Assembly: GCF_036781485.1 (NCBI RefSeq)
Contig: NZ_DAIQAX010000004.1
Location: 1 to 58,505, forward strand
Direction: 5' to 3'
From: Thermocrinis sp.
GTDB lineage: Bacteria > Aquificota > Aquificia > Aquificales > Aquificaceae
Length of the DNA stretch: 58,505 nucleotides
In this document: positions 49,688-57,578 of the stretch, piece by piece
Numbering within the stretch: position 1 is the stretch's first letter
Layout: every line of letters starts with the position of its first letter
Made by a program: the position numbers and the translations under genes
The notes under the pieces: generated by a model
What the model was told of the DNA's origin: nothing
The model's input: the letters and a program-made list of their open reading frames with translations, nothing else
Databases searched by the model: none

Positions 49688-50947
49688 ATGTCTAAGTTCT
49701 TGGTGTGGGGCTTGGGAATAAGCGGGCGAGCAGTGGTAAGGCTCTTAAAAAGCAAAGGCTACGAGGTTTATGTAGGAGACGATAAAGATAAAGCGGACTT
49801 TAGAGAATTCTTGCCTTTGGTGGATACAGTGGTTTTATCTCCAGGAATACCTCCTAACCATCCACTTTGGAAAGAAGCTTTAAGGCTTGGGTTAGACGTT
49901 ATAGGTGAGCTGGAGCTTGCCTGGAGGTTTTTTAGAGGAAGGGCTATAGCCATAACTGGCACAGACGGAAAATCTACAACCACAAGGCTAACCTATCTGA
50001 TGCTAAGTAAGTTTTTCAAAGAGGTTGAGGAAGGTGGCAATATAGGAGTTCCCTTTTCGGAGGTAGTTTTAAAAAATCCAGAGTGTTTGGCGGTTTTAGA
50101 AGTTTCTTCCTTTCAAGGGAAGACCTTAAAAAGCTTTCGCCCCATAGGGGGTGCCTTTTTAAACTTTTCTACGGACCACTTGGACTGGCATCCCAATTTA
50201 GAGGACTATCTTCAAAGTAAATACAACATATTTTCAAGGCAGAGGGAAGAGGACTTTTTAGCTGTGAATGCCTTTCAAGAAGAGACGAAAAACACACCTA
50301 CCAAAGCACGAAAGATTTTAATAGGTGAAAAGGAAGCTCACATAAAGGACGGAAAAGCTTACATTTTTGGAAGGGAGGTTTTTAGCTTGGATAGGTTAAA
50401 CATAGTTGGCGTGCACAACGCTTTTAACATGCTAACCGCTGCGGTCATAGCTCAAATGCTCGGTGTTCCAGAAGAGGTCATAAAGGATGTGGCTTACACT
50501 TTTAGAGGACTTCCCTACAGGCTGGAGTATATGGGAGAGTTCAACGGCATTAGAATATACAACGATTCTAAATCCACCACGCCCAACGCACTTAGGTCCG
50601 CCCTTGAGAGCATGCCAGACCATAAGGTTATACTCATAGCGGGTGGCAAGGACAAAGGCTTGGACTTTGAAAGTCTGTCTTCTTTGGTTAGAAAGAAGGT
50701 AAAAGCCTGTCTATTGATAGGAGAAGCAAAAGAAAAGATTGCCAAAGCTTGGAACAAAGCCACGGATGTTTACCTTCTTAGCAGTTTGGAAGAGGCAGTG
50801 GAGAAAGCTTTACGCATTGCCCAAAGGGGAGACGTGATACTCTTCTCTCCTGCTTGCGCTTCCTTTGACATGTTCAGAGATTACAAGGAGAGGGGAGAGA
50901 GGTTTAAGTCTCTTGTGGAGGAGTTCTATGAGGTTTATAAAAACTGA
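49688..50947 (+). CDS. murD: UDP-N-acetylmuramoylalanine--D-glutamate ligase
   Basis: 419 residues. Adds D-glutamate to UDP-MurNAc-L-Ala. VWGLGISGRAV is the N-terminal nucleotide site, the central P-loop is ITGTDGKSTTT, and NDSKSTTPNALRSAL lies in the C-terminal domain with SPACASFDMFRDYKERG near the end. The last 20 bases overlap the MFS gene. It is not in a large mur/fts cluster here. Confidence 0.95.
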   Translation: MSKFLVWGLGISGRAVVRLLKSKGYEVYVGDDKDKADFREFLPLVDTVVLSPGIPPNHPLWKEALRLGLDVIGELELAWRFFRGRAIAITGTDGKSTTTRLTYLMLSKFFKEVEEGGNIGVPFSEVVLKNPECLAVLEVSSFQGKTLKSFRPIGGAFLNFSTDHLDWHPNLEDYLQSKYNIFSRQREEDFLAVNAFQEETKNTPTKARKILIGEKEAHIKDGKAYIFGREVFSLDRLNIVGVHNAFNMLTAAVIAQMLGVPEEVIKDVAYTFRGLPYRLEYMGEFNGIRIYNDSKSTTPNALRSALESMPDHKVILIAGGKDKGLDFESLSSLVRKKVKACLLIGEAKEKIAKAWNKATDVYLLSSLEEAVEKALRIAQRGDVILFSPACASFDMFRDYKERGERFKSLVEEFYEVYKN

Positions 50948-52271
50948 TCTAACCTGTAGGTTGGATGCGTTGCCCTGGACGGGTTTTCATACAAGATTCG
51001 TAGTTGCTTTGGGCATTACTTGGGTTTTGGATGCCTTTGAGGTGGTCATAGTGAGCGCGGTTCTCAAGCCTATGGCAAAACAGCTGGAGCTTTCTACTCA
51101 ACAGGCATCCCTTTTAGTAAGTGGCTTTCTCATAGGTGCCATAATAGGTTCTTTGCTGTTTGGATACCTTGCGGACAAGTTCGGCAGAAAGAGCCTTTTT
51201 ATCATAACTCTTCTTCTATACTCTGGTGGAACTTTTTTGACAGGCTTTGCAGATAGCTTTGAGTTTGCGATGTTATGCAGAATACTCGCTGGTGCAGGCT
51301 TAGGTGGAGAGTTTGCAGCTATTCAGTCAGCCATAGATGAGTTTGTGCCTGCACGCCACAGAGGAAAGGTAGATGGAACCATAACTGCTCTCTGGAACTT
51401 GGGTAGCATAATGGCTTCCCTGTCTGGTCTCTATCTTCTTAAAACCTTTGACGAATCCTTTGCCTGGAGGGTAGCATACTTTTTAGGAGGAATTCTTGCC
51501 TTGTTGATAGTCTTTATAAGGCTTTACGTGCCAGAATCCCCAAGGTGGCTAATAGCCAAAAACAGAATAAAGGAAGCGGAGGAGATAGTCAAAAGGGTAG
51601 AAAAAGAAGCTGGCTTTTCTCCAAAGGCAGAAAGCTGTGATATACCAGTATTTGAAGGCAGCATCTTTGATGCTACAAAGATAATCCTTACAAGGTACAG
51701 ATGGCAGTTCATATTTAGCGCATCCATGAGCTTTACTATTTTGACTACTTACTACGGCATGATAACTTTCTTGCCACTGGTTCTTTCAAAGGTTTATAAC
51801 CTTTCTTCTCTGGAAGTGTCCAGCGTGCTGTTTTTTGGAAGCGTGGGTGGCTTGATAGGTGGTTTAACAGTAGCCTTTTTAAACGATAATCTGGGAAGGA
51901 AACCCTTGGGCATAGGTATAAGCTTTTTGTCCATGCTTGCTGTTTTTCTCTTTCTGTTAAAAGGCGTAGATCCAAGAGTATTGTACTTTGTGTATTCCTT
52001 GATTGCATTTTCCTTTGCGTCCGTGGCTTATGTGATAGCTACCGAGATATATCCTTCCTACATAAGAGCATACGCCATAGGCGTGCTTTCTGTAATTGGC
52101 CGATTGTCTGGTGCCTTTGCTCCGGCGGCAGTGGTCTCCATAGCAAACCAAGACTATAGGTTGGGCATTTTTACTATTGCCAGCTTTTGGCTAGTTGGTT
52201 TTACAAGCTTTTTAATCTACTCAATAAAGGGCAAAGAGACAAAAGGAAAACCTATAGAGCAGATAAGCTAA
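50928..52271 (+). CDS. MFS transporter, sugar-porter-like
   Basis: 447 residues from the ATG at 50928, with TGGAGGAG upstream; the open frame begins 21 codons earlier, inside murD. Twelve hydrophobic helices are visible. Motif A is GYLADKFGRKS in loop 2-3, and PESPRWL after helix 6 is typical of the sugar/organic acid porter group. The substrate is unknown. It overlaps murD by 20 bases; the O-antigen ligase follows four bases later. Confidence 0.88.
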   Translation: MRFIKTDLTCRLDALPWTGFHTRFVVALGITWVLDAFEVVIVSAVLKPMAKQLELSTQQASLLVSGFLIGAIIGSLLFGYLADKFGRKSLFIITLLLYSGGTFLTGFADSFEFAMLCRILAGAGLGGEFAAIQSAIDEFVPARHRGKVDGTITALWNLGSIMASLSGLYLLKTFDESFAWRVAYFLGGILALLIVFIRLYVPESPRWLIAKNRIKEAEEIVKRVEKEAGFSPKAESCDIPVFEGSIFDATKIILTRYRWQFIFSASMSFTILTTYYGMITFLPLVLSKVYNLSSLEVSSVLFFGSVGGLIGGLTVAFLNDNLGRKPLGIGISFLSMLAVFLFLLKGVDPRVLYFVYSLIAFSFASVAYVIATEIYPSYIRAYAIGVLSVIGRLSGAFAPAAVVSIANQDYRLGIFTIASFWLVGFTSFLIYSIKGKETKGKPIEQIS

Positions 52272-52274
52272 ATC

Positions 52275-53411
52275 ATGAAAAGGATACTCTATCTTACCAC
52301 CATTTTTATGCTCCTTTCCATCTCGGTGTTTGAAGGGTTTGTGATTGTTCTTATGGCTTACACTTTCTACTTAATAGCCAGAGGAGGGCTAAAGCCCTAC
52401 GGAAGACTCCTGAGCCCTCTCTTGCTTCACGCCATTCCCACCATCCTTTCAACCTTTCTTTACACACCTTCCCAAACAGGAAAGGCCATAGAGAGGTCGC
52501 TCTTTCTTCTGATATATCCCTTAGGTGGTAAAGAAAAGCTAAGTTATGAGTTTTTTAAAAAGTTCAACCAGCTTTTGATTTTTACGGGTGTTTTGTTAAT
52601 ACCTGTGGTGCTTTACAACTTCCACAAAGATGGAATACTTGCACCTTTGTGGGGTGGAGTGTTTGAAGTAGGGTTTCTTTATTCTTTTTTCTCCATAAGC
52701 GCCTTGTCCATGTTTCTATTTACCAAAAGAAAGATTTATTTCGTTCTTTTCCTGATTTTTATGGAGTTTGTGTTTGCCAGCATGAGAAGATCTGCCGTAA
52801 TGGGATTGGTCTTTACTCTACTTTTGATCATCTACTTAGTGAGAAAGATAGTTTCTAAGAAGTTTGTGATTGCTACTTTGACTTTCATGGGTTTTAGCAT
52901 GGTGATAACTTTTAGCGTTCTTGTTCAGAAAGACCAGCGTTTTTCTACGATGACTGAGGTATTGCTTGGGCAAGAAGCCTTGAACGAAGAAACCTTAGAC
53001 GTGATTTCAAGCATAAGATGGACCATCTTCAAGGCAGGCTTGGAGGTGATAAAGAAAGACCTTAAGGAAGGAAACTACCTTCCGCTGCTTATTGGACGCG
53101 GTCTAAACTCAGGATACTACCTTGAGCCCAAGTCTCCAGTAGGTGGAACTTACGAGTCTGTCTTTTTGCTTTCCGAATTCATAGAAAAAGGTATTTTGGG
53201 ACTTTTGGGCATCCTATGGCTTTGGTGGGCTTATTACTCTTACATCCTGAAGTTAAAATTGAGAAAAGAAGAAGATTTCCTTCTTATTCCTTCCCTTTCT
53301 TTTTTATCTACCATGCTGATAGGCAGCGTATTCACCATGTTTTGGGATGCTATGCTACCTTGGACACTTTTGGTCTTCAGAGTGGCGGAAAAACATCTGG
53401 AGAGCTCTTAA
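52275..53411 (+). CDS. O-antigen ligase/polymerase family membrane protein
   Basis: 378 residues with about ten hydrophobic helices and a short periplasmic region (about 230-290) with conserved-looking RGLNSGYY and GTYESVFLLSEFIEKG, the Wzy_C/WaaL pattern. It would attach or polymerise surface polysaccharide. Whether it is a ligase or polymerase cannot be told. It fits the LPS genes elsewhere in the window. Confidence 0.75.
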   Translation: MKRILYLTTIFMLLSISVFEGFVIVLMAYTFYLIARGGLKPYGRLLSPLLLHAIPTILSTFLYTPSQTGKAIERSLFLLIYPLGGKEKLSYEFFKKFNQLLIFTGVLLIPVVLYNFHKDGILAPLWGGVFEVGFLYSFFSISALSMFLFTKRKIYFVLFLIFMEFVFASMRRSAVMGLVFTLLLIIYLVRKIVSKKFVIATLTFMGFSMVITFSVLVQKDQRFSTMTEVLLGQEALNEETLDVISSIRWTIFKAGLEVIKKDLKEGNYLPLLIGRGLNSGYYLEPKSPVGGTYESVFLLSEFIEKGILGLLGILWLWWAYYSYILKLKLRKEEDFLLIPSLSFLSTMLIGSVFTMFWDAMLPWTLLVFRVAEKHLESS

Positions 53412-53414
53412 GCT

Positions 53415-53660
53415 TTACTCCGTCTTTCTGTAAAACCTAATTAGCTTTCCGCTGTTTACATCTACCAGAGCGGTTCCTTCTGAACCCCTAACCCTATAGT
53501 AGCACTCCCCTTTTTTGTTCCTTGAAAGATTTATACTGTAGACTTTCCCAACAAATTGGGATGCCTGCCTGCTTGCATCTTCCACGCTGAGCCTTGGGTT
53601 ACACTGGTCCAGGGATGCGAAACTCAAGCTAACTATCAACAAAATACCTGCAAACACCAT
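53415..53660 (-). CDS. Exported PepSY-domain protein
   Basis: 81 residues. A signal peptide (MVFAGILLIVSLSFA) is followed by one PepSY-like domain: DASRQASQFVGKVYSINL, then YYRVRGSEGTALVDVNSGKLIRF. Such domains are often inhibitors of proteases or accessory to membrane enzymes; the target here is unknown. The ATG follows a TATAAT box by six bases. Confidence 0.75.
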   Translation of the reverse strand: MVFAGILLIVSLSFASLDQCNPRLSVEDASRQASQFVGKVYSINLSRNKKGECYYRVRGSEGTALVDVNSGKLIRFYRKTE

Positions 53661-53666
53661 AATAAT

Positions 53667-53672
53667 ATTATA
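53667..53672 (-). promoter_or_regulatory. Putative -10 box of the PepSY gene
   Basis: TATAAT on the minus strand lies six bases before the ATG at 53660, leaving no space for a ribosome site. Confidence 0.35.
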
Positions 53673-53711
53673 CGCTAGACACTGTTAAAATATTTGGCAG
53701 GAGGTTTGATT

Positions 53712-54044
53712 ATGAAAAGTTCCATAGACGTTCAACTTCTTGAAGAGCTTTCTAGCTTAGAGTATTACATTGTGAAAACTCCCATCAACTCAAAAGACTT
53801 TTGGAAAGAGTGGCAGGAGAAGTTCTCCAGAGTTTATATGGCAAAAGTTGCAGCAAAGAAACTTTTAAAAAGCAAGAAGATGAGTTACGATGAGATTTCC
53901 AAGTATAAATCCATACTTGCGGTTTATGAAGAAATCCTATACTACTTAGAAGTTTTAAAAGCCCTTGCTTTGCAGGTCAGAGGTTTCTACTCTGCTGGAC
54001 AGGACATAGAGCTTGACGACGAAGATATTGATATAGATTTTTAG
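53712..54044 (+). CDS. Unknown, mostly helical cytosolic protein
   Basis: 110 residues from the ATG at 53712, which has AGGAGG at good spacing; the open frame extends six codons upstream into that site. It is predicted helical (KVAAKKLLKSKKMSYDEISKY, then EEILYYLEVLKALALQVRG) with an acidic tail ending DDEDIDIDF. No family is recognised. It lies 10 bases before pgk and is probably co-transcribed with it. Confidence 0.7.
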   Translation: MKSSIDVQLLEELSSLEYYIVKTPINSKDFWKEWQEKFSRVYMAKVAAKKLLKSKKMSYDEISKYKSILAVYEEILYYLEVLKALALQVRGFYSAGQDIELDDEDIDIDF

Positions 54045-54054
54045 GGGGTTAAAA

Positions 54055-55251
54055 ATGCCCTTCGGAAAAAAGACTTTGAGGGATGTGGAAGTTTCTGGCA
54101 AGAGGGTTTTGGTCAGGGTAGATTTTAACGTGCCCATAGATGAATTTGGGAACATAGAGGATGATACGCGCATAAGGTCATCCATGCCAACCATTGAATA
54201 CTTGCTGGATGCAAAGGCTAAGGTAATTCTTATGTCCCATCTTGGAAGACCAAAGGGTAAAAGGGATCCTAAGTTCAGTCTAAGTCCTGTGGCAAAAAGA
54301 CTCTCCAGATATCTAAACAGAGAGGTTAAGTTGGCTCCTGCCTGCGTGGGAGAAGAGGTTAAAAAGATGGTTCAGGAATTAAAGGAAGGGGAAATACTGC
54401 TTCTTGAGAACCTACGCTTTAATCCTGGAGAGGAAAATAAAGACGAAGAGTTTGCAAAAGAGCTTGCAAGCTACGCAGAAGTTTACGTAAACGACGCCTT
54501 CGGCACATGCCACAGAAAGCACTCATCGGTCTATTTGGTTCCTAAGTTTCTCAAACCGGCTGTGATGGGCTTTCTTTTGGAAAAGGAAATAACATACTTT
54601 GAAAAAGCTATGGTCAATCCCCAAAGACCAGTAGTTGCCATCATAGGTGGTGCGAAGGTATCTTCTAAGCTTGGTATACTGAAGAACTTGCTAAGAAGGG
54701 TAGATAAACTCTTTATAGGTGGGGCTATGGCTTTTACCTTTATAAAAGCTATGGGCTATTCTGTAGGTAATTCCTTAGTGGAACAGGAGCTTTTGGAAAC
54801 TGCAAAGGACATAATAGATGTAGCAAAGAAGCTGGGAGTTAAGTTTTACCTACCAGTTGATTTTGTTGTAGGCACAGAGATCTCAGACCAGACCCACACA
54901 AAGGTAGTCCCTTGGCAGGAAATACCGGAAGGGTGGATGGGTTTAGATATAGGACCTGTATCTATAAACCTCTTGAAAGAAGTAATTTCTGACGCTCAGA
55001 CTATAGTTTGGAACGGTCCTATGGGAGTTTTTGAGCTGGACAGGTTCAAGGACGGCACATACGAAACTGCAAAGATGCTGGCGCAGTCCCCTGCCCTAAC
55101 CATAGCAGGTGGGGGAGACACGGACCATGCCATACACAAGGCAGGCGTGTATAACGCCATAGACTTTGTTTCTACGGGCGGTGGAGCCTTTCTTGAACTT
55201 TTAGAAGGTAAAACCCTTCCTTGCATTGAAGTTCTGGACGATAAGGTTTAA
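54055..55251 (+). CDS. pgk: Phosphoglycerate kinase
   Basis: 398 residues. Glycolysis/gluconeogenesis enzyme. RVDFNVP near the N-terminus, MSHLGRPKGKRDP, and VNDAFGTCHRKHSS form the triose-phosphate site; GGAKVSSKLG and the C-terminal NGPMGVFELDRF, AGGGDTDHAI and STGGGAFLELLEGK form the nucleotide site. A GGGG-type ribosome site precedes the ATG. In an autotroph it would run mainly in the gluconeogenic direction. Confidence 0.96.
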   Translation: MPFGKKTLRDVEVSGKRVLVRVDFNVPIDEFGNIEDDTRIRSSMPTIEYLLDAKAKVILMSHLGRPKGKRDPKFSLSPVAKRLSRYLNREVKLAPACVGEEVKKMVQELKEGEILLLENLRFNPGEENKDEEFAKELASYAEVYVNDAFGTCHRKHSSVYLVPKFLKPAVMGFLLEKEITYFEKAMVNPQRPVVAIIGGAKVSSKLGILKNLLRRVDKLFIGGAMAFTFIKAMGYSVGNSLVEQELLETAKDIIDVAKKLGVKFYLPVDFVVGTEISDQTHTKVVPWQEIPEGWMGLDIGPVSINLLKEVISDAQTIVWNGPMGVFELDRFKDGTYETAKMLAQSPALTIAGGGDTDHAIHKAGVYNAIDFVSTGGGAFLELLEGKTLPCIEVLDDKV

Positions 55252-55262
55252 CTTTAAGAAGT

Positions 55263-56333
55263 ATGATTCACCGAAGGAAGACAAGACAGATCAGCGTAGG
55301 TTGGGTAAAGGTAGGCGGATCTGCACCTGTAGTAGTGCAGTCTATGACTTCTACAAAGACTCACGACGTAGAAGCTACCCTGTCTCAAATAAAAAGGTTA
55401 GCTAAGGCTGGATGCGAGCTGATAAGGGTGGCAGTTCCTCACCAAGAAGACGTAGAAGCTCTGCCTGACATAGTTAAAAACTCCCCTATTCCAGTTATAG
55501 CAGACATTCACTTTGCACCTTCCTATGCCTTTAAGTCCATGGAAGCTGGCGTCCATGGAATACGCATAAATCCGGGAAACATCGGCAAAGAGGAGGTAGT
55601 AAAAGAAATAGTGCAAGAAGCCAAAAGAAAAGGAGTAGCAGTTCGGTTGGGGGTAAATTCAGGATCCCTTGAAAAGGACCTTTTGGAAAAGTACGGCTAC
55701 CCAAAGGCAGAGGCACTTTTTGAGAGTGCCATCAGGTGGTCTGAAAAGTTTGAAAAGTGGGGGCTTTATAATTTCAAGGTTTCTATAAAAGGTTCGGATG
55801 TTCTGGAAAACGTAAAAGCCAATGAGCTCTTTGCAGAGAAAACAGATATACCACTGCACATAGGAATAACAGAGGCGGGTATGGGCTTGAAGGGAATAGT
55901 AAAATCTTCTGTGGGTATAGGCATACTGCTCTACAAGGGTATAGGAGATACGATAAGGGTTTCTTTGACGGACGATCCAGAAGTGGAGGTGGAAACAGCT
56001 TACGCCATACTTCAATCCTTGGGTCTAAGAAGAAGGGGTATAGAAATTATAGCCTGTCCCACCTGCGGCAGAATAGAGGTAGATTTGCCTGAGGTAGTTA
56101 AGGAAGTGGAGGAGAAATTAAAGGGTGTGCAAAAGCCTTTGAAGGTTGCCATAATGGGGTGTGTGGTCAATGCCATAGGAGAGGCAAGAGAGGCAGACCT
56201 TGGCCTTGCCTGCGGGAAAGGCTTTGCTTGGCTATTTAAAGACGGAAAACCTATAAAGAGAGTGAGCGAAGAAGATATGGCAAAAGCTCTATTGGAAGAG
56301 GTTTTAAGCTATGACAGAAAAGGAGAAGTATGA
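55263..56333 (+). CDS. ispG: (E)-4-hydroxy-3-methylbut-2-enyl-diphosphate synthase
   Basis: 356 residues. The iron-sulfur enzyme of the MEP pathway (GcpE), two-domain bacterial form. VQSMTSTKTHDVEATLSQI is the N-terminal TIM-barrel signature; GVHGIRINPGNIG, GITEAG and the cluster cysteines in ACPTCGR and MGCVVNAIGEAREAD are present. It starts 12 bases after pgk. The last 23 bases overlap the next small gene. Confidence 0.95.
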   Translation: MIHRRKTRQISVGWVKVGGSAPVVVQSMTSTKTHDVEATLSQIKRLAKAGCELIRVAVPHQEDVEALPDIVKNSPIPVIADIHFAPSYAFKSMEAGVHGIRINPGNIGKEEVVKEIVQEAKRKGVAVRLGVNSGSLEKDLLEKYGYPKAEALFESAIRWSEKFEKWGLYNFKVSIKGSDVLENVKANELFAEKTDIPLHIGITEAGMGLKGIVKSSVGIGILLYKGIGDTIRVSLTDDPEVEVETAYAILQSLGLRRRGIEIIACPTCGRIEVDLPEVVKEVEEKLKGVQKPLKVAIMGCVVNAIGEAREADLGLACGKGFAWLFKDGKPIKRVSEEDMAKALLEEVLSYDRKGEV

Positions 56334-56646
56334 AAAGCTGTTAGAAAAAGCTCAGTTGATAGACAAAAACGTTCAGATAAATTTTGTAATACTTGACCTA
56401 AATCCAAAGTGGATGAAGTGCAGAAGGACGAGAAGGCTTGTTTTTCAGTTTCATAAGCTTGGTCAAGAAGAGGGCATGACCGCTTGCGGTCTAAGGCTTG
56501 AAAAGTATCAGATACTACCAGAGAGGCAGGAGAATTTGGTCATAACCCAGGTAAACATGATGCTTGGAGGTCTTGGCCTTTTGGTATTCTTTGACCTTTG
56601 TCCCCAATGCTTTGGCAACGTTAATAGATGTTCTCCAGAAGTTTGA
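56311..56646 (+). CDS. Cysteine-containing protein of unknown function
   Basis: 111 residues. It starts inside the end of ispG with a GAGGT site. Cysteines lie in KWMKCRRT, MTACGLR, CPQCFG and NRCSPEV, the third as a CxxC pair. A hydrophobic stretch (MMLGGLGLLVFFDL) precedes the CxxC. It could bind a metal. No family is recognised. It overlaps ispG by 23 bases and so is probably in the same transcript. Confidence 0.6.
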   Translation: MTEKEKYEKLLEKAQLIDKNVQINFVILDLNPKWMKCRRTRRLVFQFHKLGQEEGMTACGLRLEKYQILPERQENLVITQVNMMLGGLGLLVFFDLCPQCFGNVNRCSPEV

Positions 56647-56656
56647 TATAAACTTT

Positions 56657-56688
56657 TTGTCAAACTACTTGGCATTGTCAAACAACTT
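56657..56688 (+). repeat. Direct repeats upstream of the AbrB-type gene
   Basis: TTGTCAAACTACTT (56657-56670) and TTGTCAAACAACTT (56675-56688) match in 13 of 14 positions with an 18-base period. A shorter TTCAAACTT ends at the start codon, and GTTTGA at 56641-56646 is the inverted form of TCAAAC. Such spacing suggests an operator, possibly for autoregulation. Confidence 0.5.
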
Positions 56689-56704
56689 TTATATATTCAA
56701 ACTT

Positions 56705-56947
56705 ATGGAAGAAATCGCAAAGGTAATGGCAAGGGGACTGATAGCTTTGCCGAGTGACGTAAGAAAAAAACTAAACTTGAAGGAGGGAGACATAGTAAAG
56801 GTGCAAGTCAAAGACAATCAGATCATCTTGGAAAAGGAGGAAAGAATATACGACCTAAAGGGAAGCATTAAGGAGGTAAAACCTGCTGAAAAGAGCTTTG
56901 CCCAAATACTCCAAGAAGAGCTAAACAAAAAAAGAAAGGAGGGGTAA
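56705..56947 (+). CDS. SpoVT/AbrB-domain DNA-binding protein
   Basis: 80 residues from the ATG at 56705; a longer frame upstream crosses the repeats and the previous gene and is rejected. The swapped-hairpin AbrB fold is seen in AKVMARGLIALPSDVRKKLNLKEGDIVKVQVKDNQIIL. The C-terminal part is charged and helical. AbrB-type domains are transition-state regulators or antitoxins; no toxin gene is next to it. flgD follows after two bases, so it may regulate or be co-expressed with flagellar genes. Confidence 0.8.
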   Translation: MEEIAKVMARGLIALPSDVRKKLNLKEGDIVKVQVKDNQIILEKEERIYDLKGSIKEVKPAEKSFAQILQEELNKKRKEG

Positions 56948-56949
56948 AG

Positions 56950-57576
56950 ATGGAAGTAAGCTTGAAACCATCCGCGCCAAAGGTATTGCCACCCAACTAC
57001 ACTCCTGGTGTAGATAGTATGAGCTCTGAAGATTTTCTAAAAGTATATCTGGAGACGCTAAGATATCAGGATCCATTCCAAGCGCAGGATCTTTCAAAGA
57101 TGTTAGACGATATGGTCAAGTTAAACCAAGTTAGGTTTTTTAACGACATAAGATCCTTCACCGAAGGCATAAAAGCCCTCTTTAACCAATCTACCCTAAT
57201 TTCCAGTCTTTCCCTAGTGGGTAAGGATGTCGTTTTTTCGGTTGAGGAAGTTAACACACTAAAGGAAGGACAATACAGCCTTTTATCTTCAGAAAACATA
57301 AATGGTGCAGTAATTAAGCTCTTGGATGGGGACACGGTAGTGAAAGAGTTAAGGATGGACCTTAAAAAGGGTCTGAATGAACTCAGTTTGGATGGCCTTC
57401 CAGGAGGGCAGTTTAAAGTTAAGGTATACAAAGACGGAATGGAATATCCCTACGTGCAGGTTGGCATGAAAGGTGGTATAAAAGCCGCAGCAGTTATAAA
57501 CGGAGAGCTTCTTTTTGAACTTACCGATGGTAGCTTTCTAAGTCCGTCAAAAATAATATACATAGGGGGTGTTTAG
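56950..57576 (+). CDS. flgD: Flagellar hook assembly (cap) protein FlgD
   Basis: 208 residues. The N-terminal motif DFLKVYLETLRYQDPFQAQDLSKML is the FlgD signature that targets export. The rest is the tudor/fibronectin-like cap domains (DLKKGLNELSLDGLPGGQF matches the FlgD Ig-like domain). It scaffolds hook assembly and is lost at completion. AAAGGAGG precedes the ATG, and flgE follows after two bases. Confidence 0.92.
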   Translation: MEVSLKPSAPKVLPPNYTPGVDSMSSEDFLKVYLETLRYQDPFQAQDLSKMLDDMVKLNQVRFFNDIRSFTEGIKALFNQSTLISSLSLVGKDVVFSVEEVNTLKEGQYSLLSSENINGAVIKLLDGDTVVKELRMDLKKGLNELSLDGLPGGQFKVKVYKDGMEYPYVQVGMKGGIKAAAVINGELLFELTDGSFLSPSKIIYIGGV

Positions 57577-57578
57577 CC

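Noticed and set aside
56564..56704. Longer start for the AbrB-type gene
   Set aside because: The extra 47 residues come from the previous gene in another frame and from the repeat region.
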